DNA of 64,000 nt from Bacillota bacterium (GCA_013178415.1 JABLXA010000002.1:248001-312000), one strand, 5' to 3'. Positions 1 to 8,492 are shown, counted from the stretch's first letter. Program-made: numbers and translations. Notes: generated by a model not told the origin, from the letters alone.

Positions 1-1080
1 CTCATATTTCTTGGCAGTACAGGGCATAAGTGATACCGAGAAGATCTTGGATGGATCGATCCCTGCCCTCCTGGCATAATACGTCTTCACCAGAGCCCCG
101 AACATTTGCTGCGGTGATTTGCATGTTGAGATGTGGGGAAGCAGGTCCGGGTAGAAGTGTTCCCCAAATTTGATCCAGCCCGGGCTGCAGGAAGTTATCA
201 TGGGGAGGACGCCCCCTCCCTTGAGGCGTCTCAGGAGTTCGTTGCCTTCCTCGATTATGGTGAGGTCCGCCGTGAAATCTGTGTCCATTACCCTGTCGAA
301 TCCAAGTCGTCGCAAGGCGCTGACCAGCTTTCCAGTCACGATCGTCCCCACCGGAAGGCCCATTTCTTCGCCAATACTCACTCGGATAGCCGGCGCAGTC
401 TGCACTACCACGTGCATGTCGGGGTCATTGAGGGCCCGAAACACCTTCTCAGTGTCATCACGTTCGGAGATCGCGCCCACAGGACAGGCATGGATACATT
501 GGCCGCATAGCGCGCATGCCACTTCATCTAATTCGGATTCATACGCGGGGACAACCAGGGTATCAACTCCACGATTTACGGGATATAGAACCCCTGCCGC
601 CTGGACATCATGGCACATGGATACACAGCGGCGGCACAATATGCATTTGTTAGGATCCCGGACGATCGCAGGGGTTGATTCGTCCTTTGGCAGGCTGCGG
701 AGCTTCCTTTCAAACCTTACCTCGCGGATCTGCAATCTCTCAGCCAACTCCTGGAGCTCGCACACCTGATTTCGTATACATTGCAGGCAATCCTGTGGAT
801 GACGGGCTAATAAGAGCTCGAGGGTCACCCGCCTGGCTTGCCTTACCAATGGCGTGTTGGTGCGGACCGACATTCCTTCTGAGACAGGATATGCGCATGA
901 CGGCTGGAGGAGCTTTTGCCCGTCGATCTCAACGACACAAATTCTGCAAACAGCGCGTGCCTCCAGGTCGGGATGGTGGCACAGGGTTGGGATCTCGATG
1001 CCAATGGTCTTGGCTGCGTCAAGGATGGTCGTCCCCTCAGGGACGGTGACCTTCTGTCCGTCTATAGTCAAATTGACCAC
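1..1080 (-). CDS. hndD: [FeFe] hydrogenase catalytic subunit, HndD/HydA type (3' end outside window)
   Basis: This is the catalytic subunit of a cytoplasmic NAD(P)-linked, probably electron-bifurcating, [FeFe] hydrogenase. 360 residues are visible; the rest lies left of base 1. The N-terminus has a [2Fe-2S] ferredoxin-like domain (Cys33, 44, 47), then a His/Cys cluster region and two [4Fe-4S] motifs. H-cluster motif 1 reads TSCSPGW (296-302) and motif 2 MPCTAKKYE ends at the window edge. The second Cys of the usual TSCCPxW is Ser, unlike the paralogue at 55385-57511. I chose the GTG at 1080 because AAGGGAG lies 8 nt upstream; an in-frame GTG at 1089 is the alternative. It is the last visible gene of the hndB-A-C-D operon, 52 nt after hndC. 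Confidence 0.93.
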   Translation of the reverse strand, partial: MVNLTIDGQKVTVPEGTTILDAAKTIGIEIPTLCHHPDLEARAVCRICVVEIDGQKLLQPSCAYPVSEGMSVRTNTPLVRQARRVTLELLLARHPQDCLQCIRNQVCELQELAERLQIREVRFERKLRSLPKDESTPAIVRDPNKCILCRRCVSMCHDVQAAGVLYPVNRGVDTLVVPAYESELDEVACALCGQCIHACPVGAISERDDTEKVFRALNDPDMHVVVQTAPAIRVSIGEEMGLPVGTIVTGKLVSALRRLGFDRVMDTDFTADLTIIEEGNELLRRLKGGGVLPMITSCSPGWIKFGEHFYPDLLPHISTCKSPQQMFGALVKTYYARRAGIDPSKIFSVSLMPCTAKKYE

Positions 1081-1132
1081 TTGCGTCACTCCCTTTTGCT
1101 GTGGATTCTCAATACCCGGGAGCCCGGGGCCG

Positions 1133-2761
1133 CTAGACCGAATGTGTTCCTATCAAACATGCCTTCTTGTTGGTGATATGGTCGCGAATCTCATCGCCAT
1201 AATGTCTCAACATGGTGATGATAGAAAGGGGCGCCGCCTGGCCGAGGCCGCAAAGGCTTGTGACCTGCATAACCTGACAGATCTCATGTATAAGATCCAG
1301 ATCTTGAAGTCTGCCTTTTCCTTCGGCGATCTTTGTCACGATGTCGTAGAGCCTGTCTACGCCCTCACGGCAGGGCGCACATTTTCCACATGATTCATGC
1401 TTGAAGAATTTCATGAAGCAGCAGGCTATGTCAATGATGGGATGGCTGTCATCGATTATGAGAAGCGCCCCGGACCCTAAGGCGGATCCAGCCTTCGCCA
1501 AAGAAACATAATCCATTGGGGTATCCAGGAGAGCTTCAGGCAGGCATCCACCTGATGTTCCGCCTGTCTGGGCCATTTTGAATTGCCTGCCTCTGGGTAT
1601 TCCCCCGCCGACTTCGTAGATTATCTGCCTCAATGTGATGCCCATCGGGACTTCGATGAGCCCCTTGTTATTGATATCTCCTGTCAATGTGAATACCTTG
1701 GTGCCCGGACATTCGGCAGTGCCGATGCTGCGAAACCATTCAGGGCCGAAAAGGATGATCGGAGGAACATTGGCCAGAGTCTCCACATTGTTGACCACCG
1801 TGGGTTTGCCCCATAGGCCCACAACGCCAGGATAGGGAGGTTTGATCCTTGGTTCTCCCCTGTCGCCTTCCATCGATTCGATCAGAGCCGTTTCCTCACC
1901 ACATACATATGCCCCGGCGCCGATCCGCACTTCCACATCAAATCTGAAACCAGATCCAAATAGATTTTCGCCCAAAAGCCCGTATTTTCTCGCCTGCTCA
2001 ACGGCATTTCGCAGCCTCTGGATAGAGAGCGCGTATTCTCCTCTTATGTAAATGAAACCTTTGTCCGCCCCTACTGCATACCCTGCTATTGCCATGCCTT
2101 CCAAGATGCTATGGGGATCACCTTCCAGTATGAGACGATCTTTGAATGTGCCCGGTTCGCCCTCATCTGCATTGCAGACTATATACTTTTGACCTTTTCC
2201 GGCACGAGCGGTAAATCCCCACTTCACACCTGTCGGAAAGCCAGCCCCACCCCTTCCCAGAAGGCCTGACTTTTTAACAACCTCTAGGACGCCATCAGGA
2301 GTCATCTGTGTGACGCACTGGGCAAGGGCCCTATAACCGTCCCTCGCAATATACTCCTCGATTGAATCAGGATCGATCACACCACAGTTTCTAAGGACCA
2401 CACGTTTCTGTAGCTCTACATGGGGAGGCTCCTTCAAGGAGCTGACGCCCTTCGATGGCGCCTCATGAGTCATGATCCGGTTCTCAACAGGTCGTCCCTT
2501 GAAAAGGTGCTCTTCCACTATGAGAGGGACATCCGCCACTTTGACTTGCCCATAGGTTATGCCCTCAGGATAGACCACGATGATGGGTCCCATATCGCAG
2601 GGACCGAGGCAACCAGTCTCCACTACACGAATCTCATCCTGCAGGCCGAATCGTTCTATCTCCGCAATGAGGGCATCTCTGACAGCCTTGCACCCCCCCA
2701 AGACGCACGGCGTGCCTCCACAAACCAGGACATGCGAACGATAAAACTTCAACTTCTGCAC
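1133..2761 (-). CDS. hndC: NADH-binding hydrogenase subunit, HndC/NuoF type
   Basis: This is the flavoprotein subunit (542 aa) that oxidises or reduces NAD(P)(H) and passes electrons to HndD. Domains in order: an N-terminal thioredoxin-like [2Fe-2S] domain (Cys14, 19, 24, 51, 55), a NuoF FMN/NADH domain with GRGGAGFPTG around 169-178, an SLBB region, and the NuoF [4Fe-4S] motif ESCGKCAPCREG (456-467) with a fourth Cys near 504. It stops soon after. It therefore lacks the C-terminal two-[4Fe-4S] ferredoxin module present in the paralogue at 57527-59503. It lies between hndA and hndD. Confidence 0.95.
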   Translation of the reverse strand: MQKLKFYRSHVLVCGGTPCVLGGCKAVRDALIAEIERFGLQDEIRVVETGCLGPCDMGPIIVVYPEGITYGQVKVADVPLIVEEHLFKGRPVENRIMTHEAPSKGVSSLKEPPHVELQKRVVLRNCGVIDPDSIEEYIARDGYRALAQCVTQMTPDGVLEVVKKSGLLGRGGAGFPTGVKWGFTARAGKGQKYIVCNADEGEPGTFKDRLILEGDPHSILEGMAIAGYAVGADKGFIYIRGEYALSIQRLRNAVEQARKYGLLGENLFGSGFRFDVEVRIGAGAYVCGEETALIESMEGDRGEPRIKPPYPGVVGLWGKPTVVNNVETLANVPPIILFGPEWFRSIGTAECPGTKVFTLTGDINNKGLIEVPMGITLRQIIYEVGGGIPRGRQFKMAQTGGTSGGCLPEALLDTPMDYVSLAKAGSALGSGALLIIDDSHPIIDIACCFMKFFKHESCGKCAPCREGVDRLYDIVTKIAEGKGRLQDLDLIHEICQVMQVTSLCGLGQAAPLSIITMLRHYGDEIRDHITNKKACLIGTHSV

Positions 2762-2853
2762 CTCCTTTTGTTCATGCCGTTCTTGACTCTACTCAGGCAA
2801 CCAGCCTGCTGGTTTTCATTGTGCAGTCATAATATCCGATCTGGCACCGGCGA

Positions 2854-3348
2854 TTACCGATACTCACTTAGAACATGAAGAACTCTCTCGGGGGTGAGGT
2901 TACCGTAGACAACATCGTCAATCATGATGGCAGGGGCTACCCCGCAGGTTCCAAGGCAACTGGTGAACTTCAGAGAAAACTTCCCGTCAGATGTCGTCTC
3001 ACCAATTTTTATTCCTAGCTCTGTCTCGAGCGTCCTCAGGATATCCATAGCGCCCAGGACATGGCATGGGGCGCTTTCACAAACCCAGATGATGTGTTCA
3101 CCCTCAGGCTTGACTCGGAACATGGTATAGAAGGTGGCCACTCCATAGACCTTGCTGAGAGGGATGCCCAGGATCTCCGCTATTGCGGCGGCGGCGGATT
3201 CCGAAATGTAGCCATATTCTCTTTGGACATCATAAAGAGCGGGAATGAGGGCATCAGGCGCGCCCCGGTATCTTTCCAGAGCCATGAAGATATGTTCATC
3301 ATCTCTTCCCTGATCATGCAGGGGAAACTCCCGTTTGGACCCTTGCAT
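2854..3348 (-). CDS. hndA: Hydrogenase [2Fe-2S] subunit, HndA/NuoE type
   Basis: This NuoE-like thioredoxin-fold subunit (164 aa) carries a [2Fe-2S] cluster and links the flavoprotein HndC to the hydrogenase. The four ligands are Cys90, Cys95, Cys131 and Cys135 (CESAPC and SCLGTC contexts). The N-terminal half is the helical NuoE bundle. I start it at the ATG at 3348, which has AAAGGAGGA eight bases upstream; reading open to 3378 would add ten residues with no better ribosome site. It is the second gene of the structural operon, followed after 92 nt by hndC. Confidence 0.94.
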   Translation of the reverse strand: MQGSKREFPLHDQGRDDEHIFMALERYRGAPDALIPALYDVQREYGYISESAAAAIAEILGIPLSKVYGVATFYTMFRVKPEGEHIIWVCESAPCHVLGAMDILRTLETELGIKIGETTSDGKFSLKFTSCLGTCGVAPAIMIDDVVYGNLTPERVLHVLSEYR

Positions 3349-3476
3349 CACAGACTCCTCCTTTGCACGTGATTGCATAGAACCGGCCGGCAGAAGGCTC
3401 TCTCAGGCGTATCCGGGATAGATCAATGATTAGTCGTCTCATGGGAAGATTAAGACAAAGGAATAAGACCGCTGAT

Positions 3477-3839
3477 CTATGGGGTAGAAATCACCCACTC
3501 ACCGATGATACGCCCGTTTACCACATGGTTTGCTATGATCTGGCGAGCCCTTTCCCCTGTTACACGACCATATGTAACCTTGGGTTGACCAACCCTGATG
3601 ATATCTATTATTGGTTCCTGTTCGCACAGCCCGATGCAGCCGGTTTGGGTCACGACTACGTCCTGGAGATTCCTCTTGGCCAGTTCATCCAGGATCGCGG
3701 CAAGAGTCTCGCGGGCACCTGCGGCTATCCCACATGTCCCCATTCCGACTACGATCTTTACTGTCTCTTTCCCCTCCCTTAATCTAGTCATTGCTTGTGC
3801 TTCTTTTTTGATACGTTCTAACTCCTCTAGCGACTTCAC
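3477..3839 (-). CDS. hndB: Thioredoxin-like ferredoxin, HndB type
   Basis: A small protein (120 aa) of the HndB family, found in NADP-reducing hydrogenase operons of Desulfovibrio and Clostridia. A lysine/glutamate-rich N-terminal helix (KSLEELERIKKEA) is followed by a thioredoxin-like domain with Cys36, Cys68 and Cys72 (GTCGIAAGARE and GCIGLC motifs). Only three cysteines are visible, so cluster ligation is not certain. The GTG at 3839 is preferred because GGGAGGTG lies about 8 nt upstream and the family starts at this KSLEEL segment. It is the first gene after promoter 4013-4041 and palindrome 3957-3976. Confidence 0.88.
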   Translation of the reverse strand: MKSLEELERIKKEAQAMTRLREGKETVKIVVGMGTCGIAAGARETLAAILDELAKRNLQDVVVTQTGCIGLCEQEPIIDIIRVGQPKVTYGRVTGERARQIIANHVVNGRIIGEWVISTP

Positions 3840-3956
3840 TTCAGAGCACCTCCCGCTTTCTCCAATCCCCACGATTTACGCCTGAGACGCCGTATACTGC
3901 CTGGTGCGAGATTTCAGATCAATAGCTTGCCATCCAAAACCATCCAAGCCCTAGAA

Positions 3957-3976
3957 TTCGTTCCTTTTGTTACGAA
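3957..3976. promoter_or_regulatory. Palindromic operator candidate upstream of hndB
   Basis: The 20 bases TTCGTTCCTTTTGTTACGAA form an inverted repeat with perfect TTCGT/ACGAA ends. It lies about 30-50 nt downstream of the start expected from promoter 4013-4041. A palindrome with the same ends and length lies at 63413-63432, in front of hydrogenase locus 2. Rex is encoded beside locus 2 and Rex sites are palindromes of similar size (classically TTGTGA-N6-TCACAA). A Rex or other redox-repressor site is therefore my inference; the match to the classical Rex consensus is only partial. Confidence 0.55.
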
Positions 3977-4012
3977 CTTCGGCAAAAAACCGCACGTGGC
4001 ACGCCTGAAGAA

Positions 4013-4041
4013 ATAATATCACGATATATCGCCAGTTTCAA
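4013..4041 (-). promoter_or_regulatory. Sigma-A-type promoter for hndB-A-C-D
   Basis: On the minus strand TTGAAA (4041-4036), a 17-nt spacer and TATTAT (4018-4013) match the vegetative consensus at 5/6 and 5/6. The expected start is near 4006, giving a leader of about 165 nt before hndB that includes the palindrome at 3957-3976. It lies just beyond the stop of the RseC-like gene, so the structural hydrogenase genes can be transcribed apart from the regulatory genes upstream. Confidence 0.6.
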
Positions 4042-4068
4042 GGATTTCTCGCAAGTTTTGGGGATCCG

Positions 4069-4503
4069 TCATGCTCCCGAATTTGCGTTAATGATCTCAA
4101 CCACTCTAGGCTTGGTCCCTCTCCGGGAAATGGCTTTATCATATAGATGCACTATGCCATATGATCCGACAAGGAACACAACTCCCAAGACCGCAGATAA
4201 AGTCTGTGAATTTGCTTCAAGACCTGCGAAAGGGGCGATGGCGTCTCCCACGAAGAAACCGACAAACATGAAGATGAGAGGCACCATATATGCAATGAAG
4301 GCAGCAGCTAGAACATTCCTTCCTTCCATCTCCACCGTCACTATATCGCCAACAGATGCCCGCGCTGCATTGTATGCCTCGATGGAGCTTGCCCCCCTTC
4401 TTCCAACCTCACAAAGCTGACATCTCCCGCAAGCCGTCCTGCGTTCTATCTCAACCAGCGCGATATTTCCATCAACCTTGACAACCCTACCCATTTCCTG
4501 CAT
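4069..4503 (-). CDS. RseC/MucC-like membrane protein (SoxR-reducing system family)
   Basis: A protein of 144 aa. An N-terminal soluble part has a Cys cluster (Cys25, 28, 31; CGRCQLC), as in RseC/RsxC-associated proteins. Two membrane segments follow at about 64-87 and 101-121, then a short basic tail. The family takes part in redox or envelope-stress control and often lies near Rnf or hydrogenase genes. The ATG at 4503 is preferred because AGGAGGA lies 8 nt upstream. The gene overlaps the end of the HATPase gene by 17 nt, so the two are co-translated. Its role here is likely to be electron transfer or signalling for the hydrogenase locus, but that is inferred. Confidence 0.75.
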   Translation of the reverse strand: MQEMGRVVKVDGNIALVEIERRTACGRCQLCEVGRRGASSIEAYNAARASVGDIVTVEMEGRNVLAAAFIAYMVPLIFMFVGFFVGDAIAPFAGLEANSQTLSAVLGVVFLVGSYGIVHLYDKAISRRGTKPRVVEIINANSGA

Positions 4504-5092
4504 CTTGATGTTCCTCCTGATACATGTGAGCAATCCCCTCTTCTATCATTTCCCTTACAGCGCACAGAACTCTCGGGTTCGACACAGGCACATTCTCAAG
4601 TAGCCTGACAAGCGCATCTGAATCGAAGATGAACTTCCGGTATTCATCGCCTGCACATCCCGACCTGCCAGGCGACGCCACAAGTATATGCTCGTATCTT
4701 ACCCTTAGTCCGGGGTTGCACGCCAATAGCGCCACAATGGTGGAAGCCATGTCACCAAGTGGCGCCCTATCAATGTGACTGAGCCTGAAGGTAGCGACGA
4801 CAACTGTGCCAGCCCCCAACCCGGACGAGATATCTAGGCGCCCATCCGAAGCCTCACACGCTGCAGCAAGAAGGGACAAGCCCAATCCTACTTTGCGGGT
4901 CTGTCGCGTGGTTACAAAAGGATTCTTGACCTTCACAAGGAGATCTGGAGGCATGCCCCGGCCATTGTCTTTGATGGTTATCGTCAACCTGTCTGATATG
5001 CGGTCTTCATGGACGGTCACCTCGATGTATGTCGCCCCTGCCTCCAGCGAATTTTGGGCGATGTCCAGCACATGCAAGGACAGCTCACGCAA
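4487..5092 (-). CDS. HATPase_c (histidine-kinase-like ATPase) protein
   Basis: A protein of 201 aa made almost entirely of a GHKL ATP-binding domain: N-box near residues 9-20 (DIAQNSLEAGA), G1 box DNGRGM near 42-47 and a glycine-rich GLGLSLL near 69-75. There is no dimerisation/phosphoacceptor histidine domain and no membrane segment. It is therefore not a complete sensor kinase; it may act as an anti-sigma-type or partner kinase. It overlaps the PHP gene upstream by 8 nt and the RseC-like gene downstream by 17 nt. Similar stand-alone ATPases accompany [FeFe] hydrogenase clusters in Clostridia (my recollection). Confidence 0.8.
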   Translation of the reverse strand: MRELSLHVLDIAQNSLEAGATYIEVTVHEDRISDRLTITIKDNGRGMPPDLLVKVKNPFVTTRQTRKVGLGLSLLAAACEASDGRLDISSGLGAGTVVVATFRLSHIDRAPLGDMASTIVALLACNPGLRVRYEHILVASPGRSGCAGDEYRKFIFDSDALVRLLENVPVSNPRVLCAVREMIEEGIAHMYQEEHQDAGNG

Positions 5093-5831
5093 GAGAATGT
5101 CCCCTCTCTCTGATGAGAGCCTCTTTTAAGCCCTCAAGAGAACGCTCCCTGATCTCAAGAGTCGTGAAACCGCGGCCGATGTCGACCAGCCTGTGAGCAT
5201 CTGACGATATAACGATGGGGAACCGCGCTATCTCCGGAAATTTCTGAGTGGCCTCTTTTACAGACGTTCGGGGGGATACCTCGACGGCAAAGACTCGCGC
5301 CTCCGGGGGAATGAAACCGAGAGTCCTTATCACACTGAATGCTGGCCTGTCAATGTGGGACGGGATGGCGATTCCCCCATATTCCGAAATGACGTCACAG
5401 ACCCCCTCAAACGAAAGGCCGGTGGAAGCCAGGAGCAATCGGTCGCACTTTCCAACAATGGTATCATGGTCGTCCAACAGCAGCTGCTGTCCGAAGAATT
5501 CCTCGCAATTGCGGTCAGGGGGGAGAGCTGAATATATGACATTCTGAAAAGCCAGGACATCCCACAAATCATGAAAAAGACCCAAGATATGCACTTCCTC
5601 GATCGTTTGGACCTCCATGCCAGGAATCACCCATAGTCCCCTCGCCACGCCTGCAGCCATCACAGCTGATACATTTTCAGCGGAATTATGATCTGTTATG
5701 GCTATACAGCCCAATCTCCTGCTTATGGCGGCCTCGACGATCCTGGCCGGCGTCATCTCATCCTCTGCGCAAGGTGACAGCGCTGTATGGATGTGGAGAT
5801 CTGCAGTAATAGGAGAATATCCCGCACTCAT
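5085..5831 (-). CDS. PHP-domain metal-dependent phosphoesterase (TrpH/YciV-like)
   Basis: A protein of 248 aa with the PHP motifs in order: DLHIHT near residue 11, an ITDHN motif near 45, a PGMEV metal-ligand segment near 70, an SHIDRP segment near 160 and a late SSDAH motif. These residues bind the tri-metal centre of PHP phosphoesterases (nucleotide or oligonucleotide substrates in known members). The substrate here is unknown. It sits between a DRTGG gene and the HATPase gene in the regulatory half of hydrogenase locus 1, so a nucleotide-signal role is possible. Confidence 0.85.
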   Translation of the reverse strand: MSAGYSPITADLHIHTALSPCAEDEMTPARIVEAAISRRLGCIAITDHNSAENVSAVMAAGVARGLWVIPGMEVQTIEEVHILGLFHDLWDVLAFQNVIYSALPPDRNCEEFFGQQLLLDDHDTIVGKCDRLLLASTGLSFEGVCDVISEYGGIAIPSHIDRPAFSVIRTLGFIPPEARVFAVEVSPRTSVKEATQKFPEIARFPIVISSDAHRLVDIGRGFTTLEIRERSLEGLKEALIRERGHSLA

Positions 5832-5845
5832 CGTTTCCCCGGCCG

Positions 5846-6196
5846 CTAGCTTCTCTGGCCGCCCCTTATCCCAAGCTGATAGAGCCTCCCCACCACCTCA
5901 AATGTGGAAAGATCAGAGAGAAGAACGGGAATGCCCTCAGATTCCGCTCTCTTTATAGTATCACTTGCGGGTTTGATTCCTTCTGTTATCACCACGCATG
6001 CGGCATCTATCACGAGAGCCACAGCCACAACATTCTGATGAGCCTGGCTCGTGACCCAGATGGTGCCCTCAAGAGCATGAGCCATCACATCGCTCAAGAG
6101 ATCCGACGCGTAGCCCCATTTGATTTCCCGCCCCAACCCCGACCTACCAGCTGCCACTTCAAGGTCGAGGGCCTTGATCACCTCATTTACTGTCAC
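5846..6196 (-). CDS. DRTGG-domain protein
   Basis: A protein of 116 aa consisting of one DRTGG domain, the small ligand-binding module also found in CBS-DRTGG pyrophosphatases and phosphotransacetylase. Related to the gene at 8125-8487: both have a conserved DLLSDV segment and a C-terminal GIPVLLS/GIPLLR strand. I start it at GTG 6196, where GGGGGAG lies 5 nt upstream; the longer open frame runs into the hydrogenase-like gene before it and has no sequence resemblance to the family. It lies between the HydS-like gene and the PHP gene. Confidence 0.82.
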   Translation of the reverse strand: MTVNEVIKALDLEVAAGRSGLGREIKWGYASDLLSDVMAHALEGTIWVTSQAHQNVVAVALVIDAACVVITEGIKPASDTIKRAESEGIPVLLSDLSTFEVVGRLYQLGIRGGQRS

Positions 6197-6239
6197 AACC
6201 ACTCCCCCGTTCAGAAACGCAAAATGGCCATTTCCTGCG

Positions 6240-7643
6240 CTATTTCTTGCCAATAGCGGAAGGGTCCTTTTGAGCCAAATGAAAAAGCTCTTCCGCCAGA
6301 GCTTTGATTTGTTCACGCAGCTTGAATACGCAGTCCGTTTCCACTGCAAGTCCCTGCACGATATCTTCGGCCAGGGCACGACAATTCGGGGACCCGCAGG
6401 AGCCGCAGTCCAACCCTGGCAAGCTCTCAAGGACCTGCTCCATGCGCTCCATCTTCGCGATGGCTCTCGCCAAATCCTCATCCAATTTGAATGCGGGCTG
6501 AGGCACTAAAGGCGCTCCATTGAAATACCCTTGCCGGTAGAGTTCGTGTATCTCCCTCCCAACCGTCTCAGGCAGAGGGAAATAATCATCATGAAGATAT
6601 CCGCCGTTATCCTTCGTTTCATCTCCCCCATACGGCCTATCATCTTTGCGTCCAACGCTCGAGGCCAGCTGCTCCAGAGCCACCCGCCCCAAAAAAGGAT
6701 TACGGACCATGAGAGCTCCGCCGACGCATCCACCAACGCAGGCCTGCGCCTCGATAAAGTCAAGCCTGTCCAACTTCCCGAGCTCCATCTCCTCCAGCAC
6801 CGCTATCACATTGTGAATCCCGTCAACAACAAGAGAATTCTTAAGGGCTACCGCCCGATTCTCTCCGCCGGAACTCCCCCATCCAAGGCCGAAAGATGAG
6901 GCTGATGTATATTGGATACCAGGATTGTTCATATAATCCGAATTCCTTTTGATCTCAGAATAAATGGCACTTGCAGCGATGGCGCCGCTTATGTCATTTA
7001 TTCCGATGCTCAAAAGATCCCTGACCCAGGTCATTTTGGCAGGGCAAGGAGTAATGAAGAATGTTCCGACATCCTCCGGGGCAAGATGTAGCTCAGCTAC
7101 AGCTTTTTTCCGCGCTAATTTTCCCGCTGCCCTGGCCGGTGCATCCACCGGAACGATCCGGTCGAGAAGGCTCGGGAATCTTACCTGGATCAGCCTCACA
7201 ACAGCGGGGCATGCAGGGGAGATAAAAGGTCGCCCCCCAGGATGCTCCTTCACATAGACCCTCGTGACATATGACATTATGTCCGCTGCCCGAGCTACAT
7301 CAAACACATCATCAAAGCCCATCCGCAGAAGAGCGCCCAGGATCTTCTCCGGTATATGATCTTTATCTTTGCCAATCTCGTAGAATTGAGAATAGAAGGA
7401 TGGAGCAGGCATTGCAATAGAATATTTGAAACCTCTGATAGAATCAAGGTTATCCGTGATTGTCGCTTTCGCGTGGTTGTCGCAGGTCCTGACGCACTCG
7501 CCGCAATCGGTGCACCTGTCAGCATTTATCCGGGCCTTCCCCTCCCGGACGCGAATAGCCTCGGTAGGGCATCTCTTTATGCAGTTTGTGCATCCCCGGC
7601 ACTTCTCCTCTATGAGATAAACCGAGTGAAACCGCGAAGGCAT
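6240..7643 (-). CDS. HydS-type sensory [FeFe]-hydrogenase-like protein
   Basis: A protein of 467 aa. Two [4Fe-4S] motifs (Cys15, 18, 21, 25 and Cys44, 47, 50, 54) precede an H-cluster domain. Motif 1 reads SPACPAVV (Cys145), motif 2 TPCPAK (Cys200) and motif 3 QACVGGCVGG (Cys302, Cys306). The four ligands of the [4Fe-4S]H/2Fe site are kept, but the proton-relay Cys is Ala144. A FeS four-Cys motif (CGSCGSPNC) lies near 415-425. Loss of the proton-relay Cys is typical of sensory rather than catalytic enzymes. The start at 7643 has CGGAGGA upstream. No PAS domain is present, unlike the relative at 61277-63103. Confidence 0.85.
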   Translation of the reverse strand: MPSRFHSVYLIEEKCRGCTNCIKRCPTEAIRVREGKARINADRCTDCGECVRTCDNHAKATITDNLDSIRGFKYSIAMPAPSFYSQFYEIGKDKDHIPEKILGALLRMGFDDVFDVARAADIMSYVTRVYVKEHPGGRPFISPACPAVVRLIQVRFPSLLDRIVPVDAPARAAGKLARKKAVAELHLAPEDVGTFFITPCPAKMTWVRDLLSIGINDISGAIAASAIYSEIKRNSDYMNNPGIQYTSASSFGLGWGSSGGENRAVALKNSLVVDGIHNVIAVLEEMELGKLDRLDFIEAQACVGGCVGGALMVRNPFLGRVALEQLASSVGRKDDRPYGGDETKDNGGYLHDDYFPLPETVGREIHELYRQGYFNGAPLVPQPAFKLDEDLARAIAKMERMEQVLESLPGLDCGSCGSPNCRALAEDIVQGLAVETDCVFKLREQIKALAEELFHLAQKDPSAIGKK

Positions 7644-7663
7644 GACAGAATCCTCCGTGTGCC

Positions 7664-8128
7664 TCAATAATGGATACGGGCTATAACCTCGGTCCCCTTC
7701 CCTACCTCAGACTCGATCAAGAGCTCATCGGAGAACTTCTTCATATTCGGCAAACCCATCCCTGCCCCGAACCCCATCTCCCTGATTTGTTCAGAGGCAG
7801 TAGAATATCCTTCCTGCATAGCGAGGTTTATATCCCTGATCCCGGGACCTTCATCCCTGGCGATTATCTCTATCTGGTCGGGGGTCACCCTAAGCATGAG
7901 ATTGCCCGCGACAGCATGGATTATTATATTCATCTCTGCCTCATATGCAACGATGGCAGCCCTTCTCGTGATATCCGGGTCTATGCCTATCTGTTTCAGG
8001 GCGCGTTTCATCCTGGTCGCAGCCTCGCCCCCGGACGCGAAATCACCGCCCTGCACCTTATAAGACAATTCCAACAGTGGCTGCCGGCAAGTATCCAGTA
8101 TCCTCCCCCCTGAAGACAAACCCGTCAT
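7664..8128 (-). CDS. RsbW-like anti-sigma/serine-kinase-type ATPase
   Basis: A protein of 154 aa with a GHKL fold of the anti-sigma-factor kinase type: N-box EAEMNIIIHA near residues 63-72, a DEGPGI G1 box near 92-97 and GAGMGLPNM near 120. Such proteins bind sigma factors or anti-anti-sigma partners and switch on phosphorylation. I start it at the ATG at 8128, which overlaps the TGA of the upstream DRTGG gene (ATGA). A later start just before the conserved ELSYKV segment is possible. The gene directly precedes the HydS-like gene. Confidence 0.82.
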   Translation of the reverse strand: MTGLSSGGRILDTCRQPLLELSYKVQGGDFASGGEAATRMKRALKQIGIDPDITRRAAIVAYEAEMNIIIHAVAGNLMLRVTPDQIEIIARDEGPGIRDINLAMQEGYSTASEQIREMGFGAGMGLPNMKKFSDELLIESEVGKGTEVIARIHY

Positions 8129-8487
8129 GCGCAATGTCCATGAAGGCCAGCCTTGAACAGAAGACCGCATGATTCAAACAGCGGGTAGTTCGTTCTCAAG
8201 AGAGGAATCCCTCGCTCCTTAGCCATTTCGATGACCTCATCGGGCGGCCTTTTCCCTCTAACGAATACCACAGCTACCAGATCGTTCATCTCTGCAGTGC
8301 GAATCACCTGAGGATTTGTAAGCCCGGTAAGGAGCATGGTCTTTCGCTCAGCAAAGGCTAGTACATCGCTGAGCAGATCGCACCCGCAACCGCGTGGCAC
8401 GTCTATAGAAGCCAAATCCCCCTCACAGGTCAGGACCTCTGCATTTAGGATATTCTTAACCTCCAGGAGAGTCACAGCTCTCACCAC
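8125..8487 (-). CDS. DRTGG-domain protein
   Basis: A protein of 120 aa with a single DRTGG-type domain, paralogous to 5846-6196. A GCGCDLLSDV segment lies near residues 33-42 and a GIPLLRTNY strand near the end. A second start one codon in (GTG) is equally possible. It is the first gene of the hydrogenase-associated regulatory run and overlaps the RsbW-like gene by four bases. The ligand is unknown; in related proteins the domain binds nucleotides or regulates partner domains. Confidence 0.82.
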   Translation of the reverse strand: MVRAVTLLEVKNILNAEVLTCEGDLASIDVPRGCGCDLLSDVLAFAERKTMLLTGLTNPQVIRTAEMNDLVAVVFVRGKRPPDEVIEMAKERGIPLLRTNYPLFESCGLLFKAGLHGHCA

Positions 8488-8492
8488 CGGCC

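Noticed and set aside
133-1393. Several plus-strand open frames of 86-199 codons
   Set aside because: They lie antisense to hndD and the end of hndC, whose cofactor motifs are unmistakable on the minus strand; none resembles a known protein.
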